A stretch of DNA of 64,000 bases from Leptolyngbya iicbica LK (lineage in GTDB: Bacteria; Cyanobacteriota; Cyanobacteriia; Phormidesmidales; Phormidesmidaceae): the NCBI RefSeq assembly GCF_004212215.1, contig NZ_QVFV01000002.1:271794-335793 (forward strand), read 5' to 3'. The notes beneath the pieces are model-generated. The model worked only from the letters and a program-made list of their open reading frames with translations. It did no database searches and was not told the origin of the DNA. The position numbers were made by a program, and so were the translations under genes. Below, one piece after another: positions 1 to 8,783 of this stretch (positions are counted from its first letter, which is position 1; every line of letters begins with the position of its first letter).

Positions 1-2
1 GC

Positions 3-422
3 TGGCGCATTCAAATGACAGGCGATTGGAAAGTGCATTTTGCCCAAGACGCCATCATTCGCCATCGTCACCGCTCAACCCTCAAGGATTTGGGCAGTCA
101 GTGGCGACGCTACGGTCGATCGAATCGGTATCTGCATGAACTCTTTGATGTGCCGCTGCAACCGGAGTCGCCGCGCTTTCATGTGGCGAATCGGCTGACT
201 CGCTGGTTACTAAAAGGATTGCCGGTGGCGGCGTGGCGATCGCTGCGGGGGCAGGCTCCAGCCATTGAAATGGTGGGGCCACCGCTAGATTTATTTTGCG
301 GGCGATCGCGCGAACTGGGGCAGCGCACGGCGAAGTTGCCTGAGGCGGCTCGCGACATTGAGTGGCTAGAGGACGCGGCAGTTCAGCCTGATCCCGCTGC
401 TCAGTCGGACACCCGCAACTAA
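3..422 (+). CDS. Glycosyltransferase-like protein, C-terminal part (5' end cut by window edge)
   Basis: The frame is open from the first bases of the window, so the ATG at 15 is probably internal and the true start lies upstream. The visible 139 residues include H-R-H-R-S-T-L-K-D-L and W-R-R-Y-G-R-S, which resemble the end of family 2 glycosyltransferases, where a conserved His/Arg segment and an RYG element follow the catalytic domain. The tail (about residue 100 on) is acidic and proline-rich and probably disordered. The catalytic residues lie outside the window, so substrate and product cannot be judged. A 15-bp inverted repeat followed by TTTT starts 58 bases after the stop and could end transcription. 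The family call is inferred from a short segment. Confidence 0.5.
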   Translation, partial: WRIQMTGDWKVHFAQDAIIRHRHRSTLKDLGSQWRRYGRSNRYLHELFDVPLQPESPRFHVANRLTRWLLKGLPVAAWRSLRGQAPAIEMVGPPLDLFCGRSRELGQRTAKLPEAARDIEWLEDAAVQPDPAAQSDTRN

Positions 423-479
423 GATCCCCAAAAAGTGGCTAAACAATGGACCTCCTCTAGCCGTCAAAGTGGGCCGATC

Positions 480-542
480 AGGGGACGGGTCCCTGTTGGC
501 TCAGCCGATATGGTTAGGAGGTGGCCAAGGGACCCGTCCCCT
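480..542. repeat. Perfect 15-bp inverted repeat, terminator-like or REP element
   Basis: The arms AGGGGACGGGTCCCT (480-494) and its exact complement (528-542) enclose 33 bases. The right arm runs into TTTT, so a transcript of the plus-strand gene upstream could end here. The arm sequence (GGGGAC-G-core) resembles other intergenic palindromes in this window, such as the one at 59775-59805, which suggests an interspersed repeat as much as a simple terminator. Confidence 0.6.
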
Positions 543-595
543 TTTGATTGCGGCAACAGTTCCGTTTTGGCTGACTGGGTCGATGCCAGCAGGGC

Positions 596-2023
596 TTAGG
601 GATGACCTGAGCGACTGGCTGCCGTGAGGGGAGGACGAGATTTAGACGGTTCCGTGTAGAGTGGGAGGCGAATTTTGACCTCGGTGCCCTGCTGCGGGCG
701 GCTCTGGAGTTGGATGTCGCCGCCGTGATTTTCCACAATGACTTTGGCGATCGCGAGCCCGAGTCCCGAGCCACTGGTGGCCGAGCGCTGCCGAGCCGGA
801 TCGACCCGATAAAAGCGATCAAAAATGTGGGGCAGTGCCGCTTCTGGAATGCCCACACCGTTGTCTTTGATGGTGATGGCGATCGCGGCTTGATTTTGCC
901 ACTTCTCTTCTTCCAGCGAAATCTCGATGCGGCCATCCTCGGGGGTATATTGCAGGCTATTGCTGATGATGTTGGTAAACAGCCGCAGCAGTTGGTCCGC
1001 ATCTCCCTGGACTTGCCAATTGGGCAGGGATGTCGGTGGGCAAGGGGCCGACGGGACTCCTGCAAGGGAAACCAGGGCCGTTTCACAGGCTTGGCAGTCA
1101 AGTTGAATCTGCTTGTGATCGGCGATCATGCTCTGCTCTTCAATCACGTCGGTCAGGAGCAACGAAATATCCACCGGCTCGGCCTCAAAGGGCACCAGGC
1201 CCCCTTCCTGTCGGGCCAGAAACAACAGATCATCCACCAGGCGGCCTAGCCGTCGGGTCAGGCGTTCGATGACTTGCAGTTGCTGCTGTTGGGCAATGGC
1301 ATCGGGTTCGGGGTCGGCGAGGGCCACCTGAGCATTGGTCTGAATCACCGCGATCGGATTCCGCAGTTCGTGGGAAGCGTCCGCCGTGAACTGTTTCAAC
1401 TGTTGGTAAGACTCGCGCACGGGGGCGATCGCGATGCCCGACAACAGCCAGCCAATAAAGGCAACCGCCGAAATCATCAGACTCAGGCCCAGGGTGAGAT
1501 CTTGCAAGAGCTGACGGCTGGGCTTCGTCACCTCAAACCAGGGGTGGCTGACCCGCAGATAGCCCAAAATTTGGTTGCCCGCCACAATGCGATCGGTGAC
1601 CTGACGCACCACATGTTCTGCGTCAATGGGGACGGTTTTGCCTTCGGGGTTCACTTTGACCGGGAGGTTGAGCGGCTCCGACAAAGTGGACCACAGCAAG
1701 TCTCCGGTGGGACTAAACCACTCCAAATCAATGTGGTCGTCTTCGGTCGTAGTGGTGTTGTCTCGAAAGCTGGCTTCCACATTTACCTTGAGAGCCGGGG
1801 CAACTTTGCCCACTGCCGTGAGCACCTGCTCGTCGGAGGCGGCACCGGGCTCAATCACCAGCGATCGCTGCACAATTTCCACCACATGGTTAAGGGTGTC
1901 ATCCACCCGCTCTACCAGCGTCGTGCGCACATACCAATAGACGCCGCTGGCAAACAGCAGCAGCACGATCGCCGTCACGGTGGTGTACCACAGGGCCAAG
2001 CGGCGGCGAGTGGTTTGGAACAT
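596..2023 (-). CDS. Membrane-bound sensor histidine kinase
   Basis: This is a two-component sensor kinase of the inner membrane. A transmembrane helix near residues 12-33 and a second near 178-200 flank a periplasmic region of about 140 residues. The cytoplasmic part has the H-box D-A-S-H-E-L-R-N-P-I, an N-box (I-I-S-N-S-L-Q-Y-T-P), the G1 element D-N-G-V-G-I-P, an F-box (F-D-R-F-Y-R) and G2 (G-S-G-L-G-L-A-I), so phosphotransfer residues are present. I start it at the ATG at 2023, giving M-F-Q-T-T-R-R-R before the first helix; an upstream ATG at 2044 is in frame and neither has a clear ribosome site. No response regulator gene adjoins it, so it is an orphan kinase here. The signal is unknown. 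A relation to the cyanobacterial RppB/NrsS group is possible but unproven. Confidence 0.9.
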   Translation of the reverse strand: MFQTTRRRLALWYTTVTAIVLLLFASGVYWYVRTTLVERVDDTLNHVVEIVQRSLVIEPGAASDEQVLTAVGKVAPALKVNVEASFRDNTTTTEDDHIDLEWFSPTGDLLWSTLSEPLNLPVKVNPEGKTVPIDAEHVVRQVTDRIVAGNQILGYLRVSHPWFEVTKPSRQLLQDLTLGLSLMISAVAFIGWLLSGIAIAPVRESYQQLKQFTADASHELRNPIAVIQTNAQVALADPEPDAIAQQQQLQVIERLTRRLGRLVDDLLFLARQEGGLVPFEAEPVDISLLLTDVIEEQSMIADHKQIQLDCQACETALVSLAGVPSAPCPPTSLPNWQVQGDADQLLRLFTNIISNSLQYTPEDGRIEISLEEEKWQNQAAIAITIKDNGVGIPEAALPHIFDRFYRVDPARQRSATSGSGLGLAIAKVIVENHGGDIQLQSRPQQGTEVKIRLPLYTEPSKSRPPLTAASRSGHP

Positions 2024-2048
2024 GGCAGTAGGGGGAGCAACCATAGCT

Positions 2049-2972
2049 TTATTGTGCCGATAAATCGCTGGCTGAGGCTGAGCTGTGAATGGTCAGGGTG
2101 CCGCGATCGCCATCTAAGGTTGCCGATATCCCCACGGGCAGCGCCGCGTTGACGCCATCATGACCAAAGGGCAACTCTGCCACCACGGGAATGCCTAAAT
2201 CGCTGAGGCGATCGCGCAACACCTCCTCAACCGTGAAGCTGGGCACATTTTCCGGCGGCTCACAGCGGCTAAAGCGACCAATGGCGACGCCCCCCAGGCA
2301 GGACAATTTGCCCAACATGCGCCAATGGGTCAACATGCGATCGAGGCGATAGGGCGCTTCGGTCACGTCTTCCAGCGCGAGGATGGCTCCCGTGAGATCG
2401 GGTTCATGGGCGGTGCCCAACAGGTGGGTGGCCACGGTTAAATTCGCCGGGAGAAGAGGCCCCGTTGCTTGCCCTGTCACCCAGGTTTGGCCCATGAGGG
2501 GCGGCAGCGATCGCCCCGCCACCCAGTCAAATAACCGCTGTTGTGACCAATCTGGTTCCTCGCTGAGGGTCGTCATCAAGGGGCCATGCACGCCCGAGAT
2601 GCCTTGCTGGCCGAGGCTCCACAGCAAACTGGTAATGTCCGAAAAGCCAATCAGCCATTTGGGTTCGGCCAACGGCCACTGCCACGATTCCAATAAACGG
2701 GTGCCGCCAAACCCACCCCGCGCACACAGCACCCCCCGACAATCAGGATCTTGCCAAGCCGTCAGCAATTGCTGACGACGGTGCTCATCCGTGCCTGCCA
2801 GGTAGCCCCAGCGCGCGTCAAAACCGGGCATCAGCTTGATGTGATAGCCCTGATTTTCCCAAAGGGTGAGACTGGCTTGCAGGGCTGCCGACTCGCGGAG
2901 GGCACCACTGGGAGCCACCACGGTCAGCGCGTCACCGGGTTGCAACGGAGGTGGGCAGGTACAGGCCAGCAT
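2049..2972 (-). CDS. LD-carboxypeptidase (peptidase family S66)
   Basis: This S66-family serine peptidase is related to LdcA, which trims the L,D-bond of murein tetrapeptides during peptidoglycan recycling, and to MccF. Visible motifs are the oxyanion segment A-R-G-G-F-G-G-T-R, the nucleophile element G-F-S-D-I-T (serine about residue 112), the glutamate element L-E-D-V-T-E-A-P-Y-R-L-D-R-M-L and the histidine element P-F-G-H-D-G. The Ser-Glu-His triad is therefore complete and the length (307) is normal. It has no signal peptide and should be cytoplasmic. It lies just upstream of the histidine kinase on the same strand (4 to 25 bases apart, depending on the kinase start) and may be co-transcribed with it. 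Confidence 0.9.
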   Translation of the reverse strand: MLACTCPPPLQPGDALTVVAPSGALRESAALQASLTLWENQGYHIKLMPGFDARWGYLAGTDEHRRQQLLTAWQDPDCRGVLCARGGFGGTRLLESWQWPLAEPKWLIGFSDITSLLWSLGQQGISGVHGPLMTTLSEEPDWSQQRLFDWVAGRSLPPLMGQTWVTGQATGPLLPANLTVATHLLGTAHEPDLTGAILALEDVTEAPYRLDRMLTHWRMLGKLSCLGGVAIGRFSRCEPPENVPSFTVEEVLRDRLSDLGIPVVAELPFGHDGVNAALPVGISATLDGDRGTLTIHSSASASDLSAQ

Positions 2973-3088
2973 GAATCACCACAACTAATGGAAGTCTCAC
3001 CGGGGGGGCGATACTGTCGCAAGGGGCATCGTCTTTAGCAGAGACGGAACCCTCATGACCGCTTTTCGCGAATCGCAATCGCCTCGTC

Positions 3089-3544
3089 CTAAGGAGCACA
3101 ATCGTACCGTAAAACCGCTGCCCCAGCGGGAGTGAGCCAGATTTTGCCGATCTGCTGGCGGGTGATGCGGAGGAGTCCTTGCTCGGCTAATCCGGCGATG
3201 AGGGCCTGGCGTTGATCGTGCGGCACTTTGTAAGCAATCTGGTCAGGGTGGATGCTGCGATCGCGGCAGGACCGCAACACCCACTTTTCATCGGGGGTGA
3301 CGGGCAAAACTGACCGATCTAATTGCAACAGCATCCGACCAGTTGCCGAGAGGCCAAACCGCGTCACCACCACGTCAAAATCGACCAAGCCCTTAGCTTT
3401 GAGTTGTTGCCAGAGGCGATCGCGGCGCACGGTCGAAAGTTGCGGCAGCGGCAGCGGAACTGCTAACGCCTCGTGATTGTGCGAGGCGTGCTGCTGTAGC
3501 CACCGCAAACACTGCCACTCAGATGCCGATAACTGCAAAGCCAC
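3089..3544 (-). CDS. Conserved hypothetical protein with winged-helix-like repeats
   Basis: I do not recognise a named family. The 151-residue protein seems to hold two related segments. Each has a helical stretch followed by a K-G-L-V-D-F or Q-G-L-L-R-I turn and a strand ending in L-S-A-T-G-R or L-T-P-A-G-A. This is the pattern of MarR-like or GntR-like winged helices (helix, recognition helix, wing, then T-x-x-G). It could be a DNA-binding regulator with two winged helices, but no recognition-helix signature is decisive. It is transcribed toward the LD-carboxypeptidase gene with 116 bases between them. No cysteine cluster or membrane segment is seen. Confidence 0.65.
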   Translation of the reverse strand: MALQLSASEWQCLRWLQQHASHNHEALAVPLPLPQLSTVRRDRLWQQLKAKGLVDFDVVVTRFGLSATGRMLLQLDRSVLPVTPDEKWVLRSCRDRSIHPDQIAYKVPHDQRQALIAGLAEQGLLRITRQQIGKIWLTPAGAAVLRYDCAP

Positions 3545-4011
3545 GCCCTCACATTAAGGCCATGATAGTCATTGTGCGAAGGGGTTTATGGGGCCGCTGT
3601 AGAGCGAACTCTGCGGCGAATCACCCCAGCTTTTCCGGTTGACAGAGCCCCGGCTGATCGCACTCACGTTAAGGAATCAATGGTTATAGCAATCCAACTT
3701 TACGAAAATTTGGACTTTGTTGTCGTCGTTTAGTCAAAAGGGATAAAACTGGGCAAATTGGCAAATATTTGTCACTTTCGCCACAAAGTATCGGGTTCAA
3801 AGGCACCAAGCGGGCATTAAATAAAACAGTAGATGCATGATTATCAGCAGCGGAATTATTAATTCTACGATTAACGAATTTAGTGCTCAGGTTTTGCCCA
3901 GTGTCCGTCAGGAATCGTCGCAACGGCCACGGAGCGATCGCCTGAATCTATGCCCTGCCAACCATCGGCTGAATGGTTTTTTGACGCCTCTTTTACGCTT
4001 GGTTTGGTGTG
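3545..4011. other. Intergenic region between divergent genes
   Basis: About 470 bases between the minus-strand hypothetical gene and the plus-strand diguanylate cyclase. It is AT-rich around 3690-3860 and probably carries promoters for one or both genes. Short open frames here lack ribosome sites and plausible composition. I see no RNA gene or repeat. Confidence 0.5.
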
Positions 4012-6336
4012 ATGTACGATTCTCTCCCCTCCGATTACGCATCTTCCACCAAGAGCTCGGAAGTTTTGAAAACTGCGATGAGTAGCAATTTAGCGCCTGG
4101 TATTCCGTCGGCAGTAGCCACTTTTTTGCCGCTGTTAGAGCAGGTTGGCGAAGGGGTTCAGGTGTTTGACGAGCAGGGCTGTCTGCTCTATGCCAATGAA
4201 ATGGCGGCCAAGAATCTCGGTTTTGCCACCCAGACAGCTTTTCTCAAAGCCCATCATGATCGCTTTTGTGGCCTGCAAATCGTAAGTTTTTGCACGACCG
4301 CCGGGATGCCTCTGGCTCTCGATGACTATCCTTGTGTCCAGGCATTGAAAGGTAAACGAGTCGCCGAGCAAACGCTGCATTTTCGCGATCGCCAACAGCG
4401 CGATCGCTGTCTCGCGATCCAGGCGATGCCGCTGCGCGATGACGATGGCACTGTGCGTTATGGCGCTGTATTGAGCCGCGACCTAACCGCCAGCCAAGCG
4501 ATCGCCCAAAAGCTAGAGCAAAAAACTCGTCAACTGCGTCAGTTAGTTGATGTTGTCCCCAGTTTAGTCGCTTGTTTAGACGCTCAAGAACACCACATTT
4601 ACGCGAATGAGGCTTATCTCAAAGCGTTTCGCACCAAGGCGGTTGACTTGCCGGGCAGCCTTTTGTCAGAGATTATAGGACCAGTGCTTTATCAGCAGTT
4701 GCAAGTGCCTCTAGGGCAAGCCCTGCAGGGCGAAATTGCCGACATCTGCGTCCCCATCGATAGCTGGCAAACCCGTTTACAGTACAGCCGCGTCAGCATC
4801 ATTCCCCAACTTGAAGGGCAGGCAGTCACAGGCGTTTACTTGATTTTTAGTCAGATTGCGGCTCACAAACACACCAACGATTTATTACAGACTGAGACTA
4901 ACTTCTTCCGCCATTCCCTCGAGGCAGCCTCGGTCGGCACTTGGGATTGGCACTTAATTCATCAAGAACTGCTGTGGTCTTCGCCCCAAGAACAGTTGTT
5001 TGGGTTAACCCCTGGCAGTTTTGATGGCCGCCCCGAGACCTTCTTTAAACTCGTGCATGAAGAGGACCACGATGAACTGAAGGAGGCGATCGCTGAAGCC
5101 ATGCATACCCATCAGCAATTTGCCGCTGAGTTTCGCGTCAAGCTGCCTAATCAAAACATCCGGTGGTTGTCGCAGCGGGGGCAGGTGTTGCGCAATTCTG
5201 AGGGTCAGGTCGTGCGCATGGTGGGGGTCACCTTTGACACCACGGCTCAGCACACTGCCCAAGCATTGCTGGTGCAGCAAATGCAGCGCGATCGCCTCAT
5301 TGCCAAACTGTCCCAAGACATCAGCCGCACTGATCAGGTCGGCAAAGCCTTACCTGGCATCTTTGAAGCAGTGCGGCAGCATTTAGAGCTGGATCGTCTG
5401 GTGCTCATTGACCTGCGTGAAGACGCTGGCAAAGTCATTGCTGAGGCTCAAACCCCAGCGGTTGAGTCCATGTTTGATTGGAAAATGCGGCACCCCTGGT
5501 CGGTGAAAGCGGTCTACCTGGAAAAGTTTAAGTTGGGGCATCCGGTTGGCATTGCTGATGTCCAGCAACAGCCGTTAAGCGAGGCTGAACTCAGCTTTTT
5601 GAAATTTTTTGACGTGCAGGCAGATCTCTCAATTCCGCTGTTGGATGGTGAGCAGTTGTGGGGACTGCTATCAGCGCAATCACAACAGCCCCGCGACTGG
5701 TTGCCAGAAGAAATTCGGCTGTTAGAAACAGTCGGTATGCTCGTCAGTACCGCTATTGAGCGCGATCGCTTACATGCCTATCTCACTCGCGCTAATCGCA
5801 AGCTAAAGCGATTTGCCTATCTGGATGGGTTGACCCAAGTCGCCAATCGCCGTCGGTTCGAGCATTTTCTCCATCAAGAGTGGCGGCGACTCATGCGCGA
5901 GCAGTCACCGATGGCTCTCATCATGGTCGATATCGATCATTTCAAAGCTTATAACGACGTCTATGGTCACCAAGCTGGGGATGATTGTTTGCGACGAGTT
6001 GCGGGTATTTTGCGCAGTGCTGTCCAGCGTCCGGCAGACATCGTTGCCCGTTACGGCGGCGAAGAATTTGCTGTCGTGCTGCCCAACACCGATGTCGAGG
6101 GAGCTGAGACCATTGCCGAGAAAATTCGAGTCCTGATTCATCGGGCTCAGATTCCCCATAAGGGCTCACTCGTGAGCAAATCAATCACCCTGAGCATCGG
6201 CCTTGCAGCCCTCTATCCACACCCGCTGAAAATGCCTGACGACCTGATTAAATTGGCCGATAAAGCCCTCTATCAAGCGAAAGAAAATGGGCGCGATCGC
6301 ATCGTTGCCGCCCCCGCTAAACCCCGCCCTCATTAA
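4012..6336 (+). CDS. PAS-PAS-PAS-GAF-GGDEF diguanylate cyclase
   Basis: This is a soluble signalling enzyme predicted to make cyclic di-GMP. Three PAS-type sensor units cover roughly residues 30-160, 175-295 and 300-425; the third ends in a typical PAC segment (V-V-R-M-V-G-V-T-F-D). A GAF domain follows at about 440-590 and a GGDEF domain at 605-770. The active-site loop reads R-Y-G-G-E-E-F, the metal site M-V-D-I-D-H-F-K is intact, and the D-G-L-T-Q-V-A-N-R-R-R element is present, so catalysis is expected. No EAL domain is attached. The start is uncertain: GTG 4009, ATG 4012 and ATG 4078 are all in frame without a strong ribosome site. The ligands of the PAS and GAF units cannot be read; I see no bilin-type Cys-His. 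Confidence 0.93.
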   Translation: MYDSLPSDYASSTKSSEVLKTAMSSNLAPGIPSAVATFLPLLEQVGEGVQVFDEQGCLLYANEMAAKNLGFATQTAFLKAHHDRFCGLQIVSFCTTAGMPLALDDYPCVQALKGKRVAEQTLHFRDRQQRDRCLAIQAMPLRDDDGTVRYGAVLSRDLTASQAIAQKLEQKTRQLRQLVDVVPSLVACLDAQEHHIYANEAYLKAFRTKAVDLPGSLLSEIIGPVLYQQLQVPLGQALQGEIADICVPIDSWQTRLQYSRVSIIPQLEGQAVTGVYLIFSQIAAHKHTNDLLQTETNFFRHSLEAASVGTWDWHLIHQELLWSSPQEQLFGLTPGSFDGRPETFFKLVHEEDHDELKEAIAEAMHTHQQFAAEFRVKLPNQNIRWLSQRGQVLRNSEGQVVRMVGVTFDTTAQHTAQALLVQQMQRDRLIAKLSQDISRTDQVGKALPGIFEAVRQHLELDRLVLIDLREDAGKVIAEAQTPAVESMFDWKMRHPWSVKAVYLEKFKLGHPVGIADVQQQPLSEAELSFLKFFDVQADLSIPLLDGEQLWGLLSAQSQQPRDWLPEEIRLLETVGMLVSTAIERDRLHAYLTRANRKLKRFAYLDGLTQVANRRRFEHFLHQEWRRLMREQSPMALIMVDIDHFKAYNDVYGHQAGDDCLRRVAGILRSAVQRPADIVARYGGEEFAVVLPNTDVEGAETIAEKIRVLIHRAQIPHKGSLVSKSITLSIGLAALYPHPLKMPDDLIKLADKALYQAKENGRDRIVAAPAKPRPH

Positions 6337-6656
6337 GGCACCGGCAAGGTAACTGACGAGAGTGGATTGGGGGATGAGTGCTGAGTGCATTTGTTTGGAT
6401 GCCAGAGCTTTCAAGTCGCTCAAAAAACGCTAGGATTAGCGCCGAGGAAGCCTTTGGGAGAGCGGTTAAATCAGGCTGTTGAACGACAGCGAATTGACTG
6501 GGCGTAAAGAGACATCTCTGCTGAGTTTGAACAACCAAAAGGTCGCTGGTCTGTCGTCGTATTTGCTGACTTGGCCGCATCAACTCATGCCCCACTGACC
6601 GTCCCATCCATTGGCGTTCGTCACTTTTCCGATAAGATGCCTGCAGAGGTCAACAG
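6337..6656. other. Intergenic region, nothing recognised
   Basis: About 320 bases between two plus-strand genes. I see no strong hairpin with a T-run and no plausible gene; a minus-strand open frame here looks like chance. The last 20 bases hold the ribosome site AGAGG (6645-6649) of the GntR gene. Confidence 0.5.
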
Positions 6657-7412
6657 GTGATGACAAAATTTATGGTGCCGAGTGGGCAGGAAGCCGATAA
6701 CCAACCTTTGCATGTCGCCATTTCTGAGCAGTTAAAGGCAAAGATTGAGTCGGGCAAATATGAACCGGGTGAGCGCTTACCCAGTGAGTTTGATTTAGGC
6801 GAAGCGTTTGGTGTGAGTCGGACAACTGTGCGAAAAGCGATCGCCAACCTCATCCAACAAGGGTTAGTCACCACCCAGCAGGGCAAGGGCATTTTTGTCA
6901 CCGAGCAGCACAAAATCACCTTTTCCATGTCTAACCCGCTGATGACCTTTGATGCCGCGCTTCGGCAACAAGGCTACCAGGGGCGGGTGCAGTCGCTCCG
7001 ATTTCAGCGGGTCAAAGCCAGCCCCGAAATCAGTCATCGCTTACAACTCTCAACTCGTGGCGCCGAAGTCTATTGGCAAGAAAAAATCATCTATGCAGAT
7101 GAGTCACCCATCGCGCTAGACATGGTTTACTACCCAGAAACTATCGGCAAAAGCTTATCGGCACAGCTACAGGCCGGGTTTACCTACAGCACCCTGCTGG
7201 CCAATGGGATCGACCTCAACGCGGCCAAAGTTACTCTAGAAAGTATTCCGGCCACTTACGAGCTGAGTGAATATTTAGCCGTTCCCCTGGGCATGCCGCT
7301 GCTGGTCTTTAATTACGTGGCTTATCAAGGCAATCATCAACCGATAGTTTGCGGCAAAACTTTGTCCCGTTCTGATTGGACTTGCTACAACGCTGAAATC
7401 AATCTTGATTAA
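6657..7412 (+). CDS. GntR-family transcriptional regulator with UTRA domain
   Basis: This is a ligand-responsive DNA-binding regulator of the HutC/GntR subfamily. The N-terminal winged helix (residues about 15-80) has the family signature: P-G-E-R-L-P-S-E-F-D-L, F-G-V-S-R-T-T-V-R-K-A-I, and a wing with G-L-V-T-T-Q-Q-G-K-G-I-F-V. The C-terminal part (about 95-245) fits the UTRA effector-binding fold. Residues 1-8 include two other possible starts, but AGAGG lies seven bases before the GTG at 6657, which I use; the ATG at 6660 is an alternative. No catabolic or transport genes adjoin it, so its ligand and targets are unknown. Confidence 0.92.
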   Translation: MMTKFMVPSGQEADNQPLHVAISEQLKAKIESGKYEPGERLPSEFDLGEAFGVSRTTVRKAIANLIQQGLVTTQQGKGIFVTEQHKITFSMSNPLMTFDAALRQQGYQGRVQSLRFQRVKASPEISHRLQLSTRGAEVYWQEKIIYADESPIALDMVYYPETIGKSLSAQLQAGFTYSTLLANGIDLNAAKVTLESIPATYELSEYLAVPLGMPLLVFNYVAYQGNHQPIVCGKTLSRSDWTCYNAEINLD

Positions 7413-7551
7413 TGCGGCACTATCGCGGTGGTGCATTGACCTCAGGAAAAAGTCGCCGTCGCTCACTGGGACTGTGGCCTAATGCTGGAGCATTTGATCC
7501 TAGTTTTGTGATGCCGGATTTAGCGATCCTTTAACGCTGCTGGAAGCGTGC

Positions 7552-7746
7552 CTAATGGTCACGACGCGGGGAAGGCGCTCGCTCGCGCCAATACCAAACG
7601 ACGTAAGCTAACGCAGCTGTTTGTAACGGCAACAGCAGCAAAAAAGGTTTGGCAAACAGCGGTACTTCTACCTGGCTCAGCGTTCCTAAGCAGGCAGTGC
7701 TCATCAGGACAAGCACTAAGTTGACAGGCAGGTTCACTTTCAGCAT
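7552..7746 (-). CDS. Small two-helix membrane protein
   Basis: The open frame extends upstream to 7851 over the DUF2752 gene, but the ATG at 7746 gives a clean 64-residue protein starting M-L-K-V-N-L-P-V-N-L. It has two hydrophobic segments (about 5-23 and 28-47) and a basic tail R-E-R-A-P-S-P-R-R-D-H, as expected of a small inner-membrane protein. It lies 55 bases downstream of the DUF2752 gene on the same strand and probably belongs to that TM2/DUF2752 operon. I recognise no family and no catalytic residues. Confidence 0.5.
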   Translation of the reverse strand: MLKVNLPVNLVLVLMSTACLGTLSQVEVPLFAKPFLLLLPLQTAALAYVVWYWRERAPSPRRDH

Positions 7747-7801
7747 TAGCCTTTCTGGTTCACAAGTACGGTCAAACAGCGGGAAAAAGTCGCGGATTGA
7801 T

Positions 7802-8350
7802 TCACAGCGCGATCGCCCCTGCGACCAATTGCTGCCAGGCGATAGTGTCATCCAAGCCCCAGGGGAGCGAGGGTAACGTGTAGCGAATCCACAGGCGCAA
7901 GCCGTAATACATCACATACAAGCTCAAGAGCAGGACCGCCGATCGCGATCGCCATAGCCCCTCATACCAATGGACTAGGGAACGTCGGGTGACCAGTTCA
8001 AAGCTAGTGGCCAGGGTTAACGCCGTCGCCAACACCACAAAGACTGGGCCAAACAGGTGATAGCTCAGCGATCGTGACCAATCCCCCGCCATCAGCGCCA
8101 CCACTGATCGCGTCAGCCCACAACTCGGAGCCGGAAACCCAAACGCCCACTGAAACAGACAGGGCGGAAACGGAAACCGTAGGCCCCACTGGCTGACGGC
8201 TATGGCGATCGCTAAAGGACTCAAAAAGGTCGTCAAGGTCACGATGCGCCAAAAGGGTGACCTTAGTTGTGGCAGCACCGCTACCGGCTGATCATCCATT
8301 CCCATGGGTGGCCGATGATTTGAACAAGGCAAGCGTAAGAGCCGCTTCAT
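7802..8350 (-). CDS. DUF2752 membrane protein
   Basis: This 182-residue integral membrane protein carries the DUF2752 signature: an upstream cysteine in P-P-C-L-F, then P-A-P-S-C-G-L-T-R-S, followed by a helix and a gap to further hydrophobic segments (about four in all). The family is widespread and of unknown function; the C-G-x-T-R element is its hallmark. The gene starts 32 bases after the stop of the TM2-domain gene and precedes a 64-residue membrane protein, and TM2/DUF2752 pairing is common in bacteria. The first 20 residues (M-K-R-L-L-R-L-P-C-S-N-H) are polar, so the start may be slightly downstream. Confidence 0.8.
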   Translation of the reverse strand: MKRLLRLPCSNHRPPMGMDDQPVAVLPQLRSPFWRIVTLTTFLSPLAIAIAVSQWGLRFPFPPCLFQWAFGFPAPSCGLTRSVVALMAGDWSRSLSYHLFGPVFVVLATALTLATSFELVTRRSLVHWYEGLWRSRSAVLLLSLYVMYYGLRLWIRYTLPSLPWGLDDTIAWQQLVAGAIAL

Positions 8351-8382
8351 ATCAGCATCCCGCTAACAAACACCAGCTGAGA

Positions 8383-8646
8383 CTAAAACCATCCCTTTTT
8401 GTTTTGCACATAGGTGGCATCAAATTCTTCATCGGTTTTGGTGAGGTACAGGATGCCCTCAATTAAGCCGATGATGCCCATCACGGCCCCCCCAAAGCCA
8501 CAGGTCAAGACGGTAACCGCCAGCATGATAATGCCTTCGACCGTGTAGCCCAGCACAAACTTGTGAATGCCCAGAGCCCCTAAAAGGATGCCTAAGACGC
8601 CTGCAATAATTCTCTTGTCGCTTTTGTTGCCATCAGGATTGGTCAT
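8383..8646 (-). CDS. TM2-domain membrane protein
   Basis: This 87-residue protein has the TM2 arrangement: a short polar N-terminus (M-T-N-P-D-G-N-K-S-D-K-R), a first helix with G-V-L-G-I-L-L-G-A-L-G-I-H-K-F, the linker L-G-Y-T-V-E-G, and a second helix with a glycine-rich end. The D-K/R at the first helix and G-x-H-x-F-x-L-G are typical. The open frame runs up to 8727, but the ATG at 8646, preceded by AAAGGCGA, fits the family start. TM2 proteins are small envelope proteins of unknown molecular role. The next gene downstream is DUF2752. Confidence 0.85.
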   Translation of the reverse strand: MTNPDGNKSDKRIIAGVLGILLGALGIHKFVLGYTVEGIIMLAVTVLTCGFGGAVMGIIGLIEGILYLTKTDEEFDATYVQNKKGWF

Positions 8647-8783
8647 GCCTGTCGCCTTTGAGTTCAAAATGAATTGACCTGAGCCTAAATACTCGCGGAT
8701 TTTTGCTGACTCAGTGCCGATATTCAAAACTCTTAAAATTTTTGACCTATCCTGACGCCATGCTGGCCGCTGTAGCGGGTGTC

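Noticed and set aside
3684-3923. 79-codon minus-strand frame
   Set aside because: It lies in AT-rich intergenic DNA with no ribosome site and no family resemblance.
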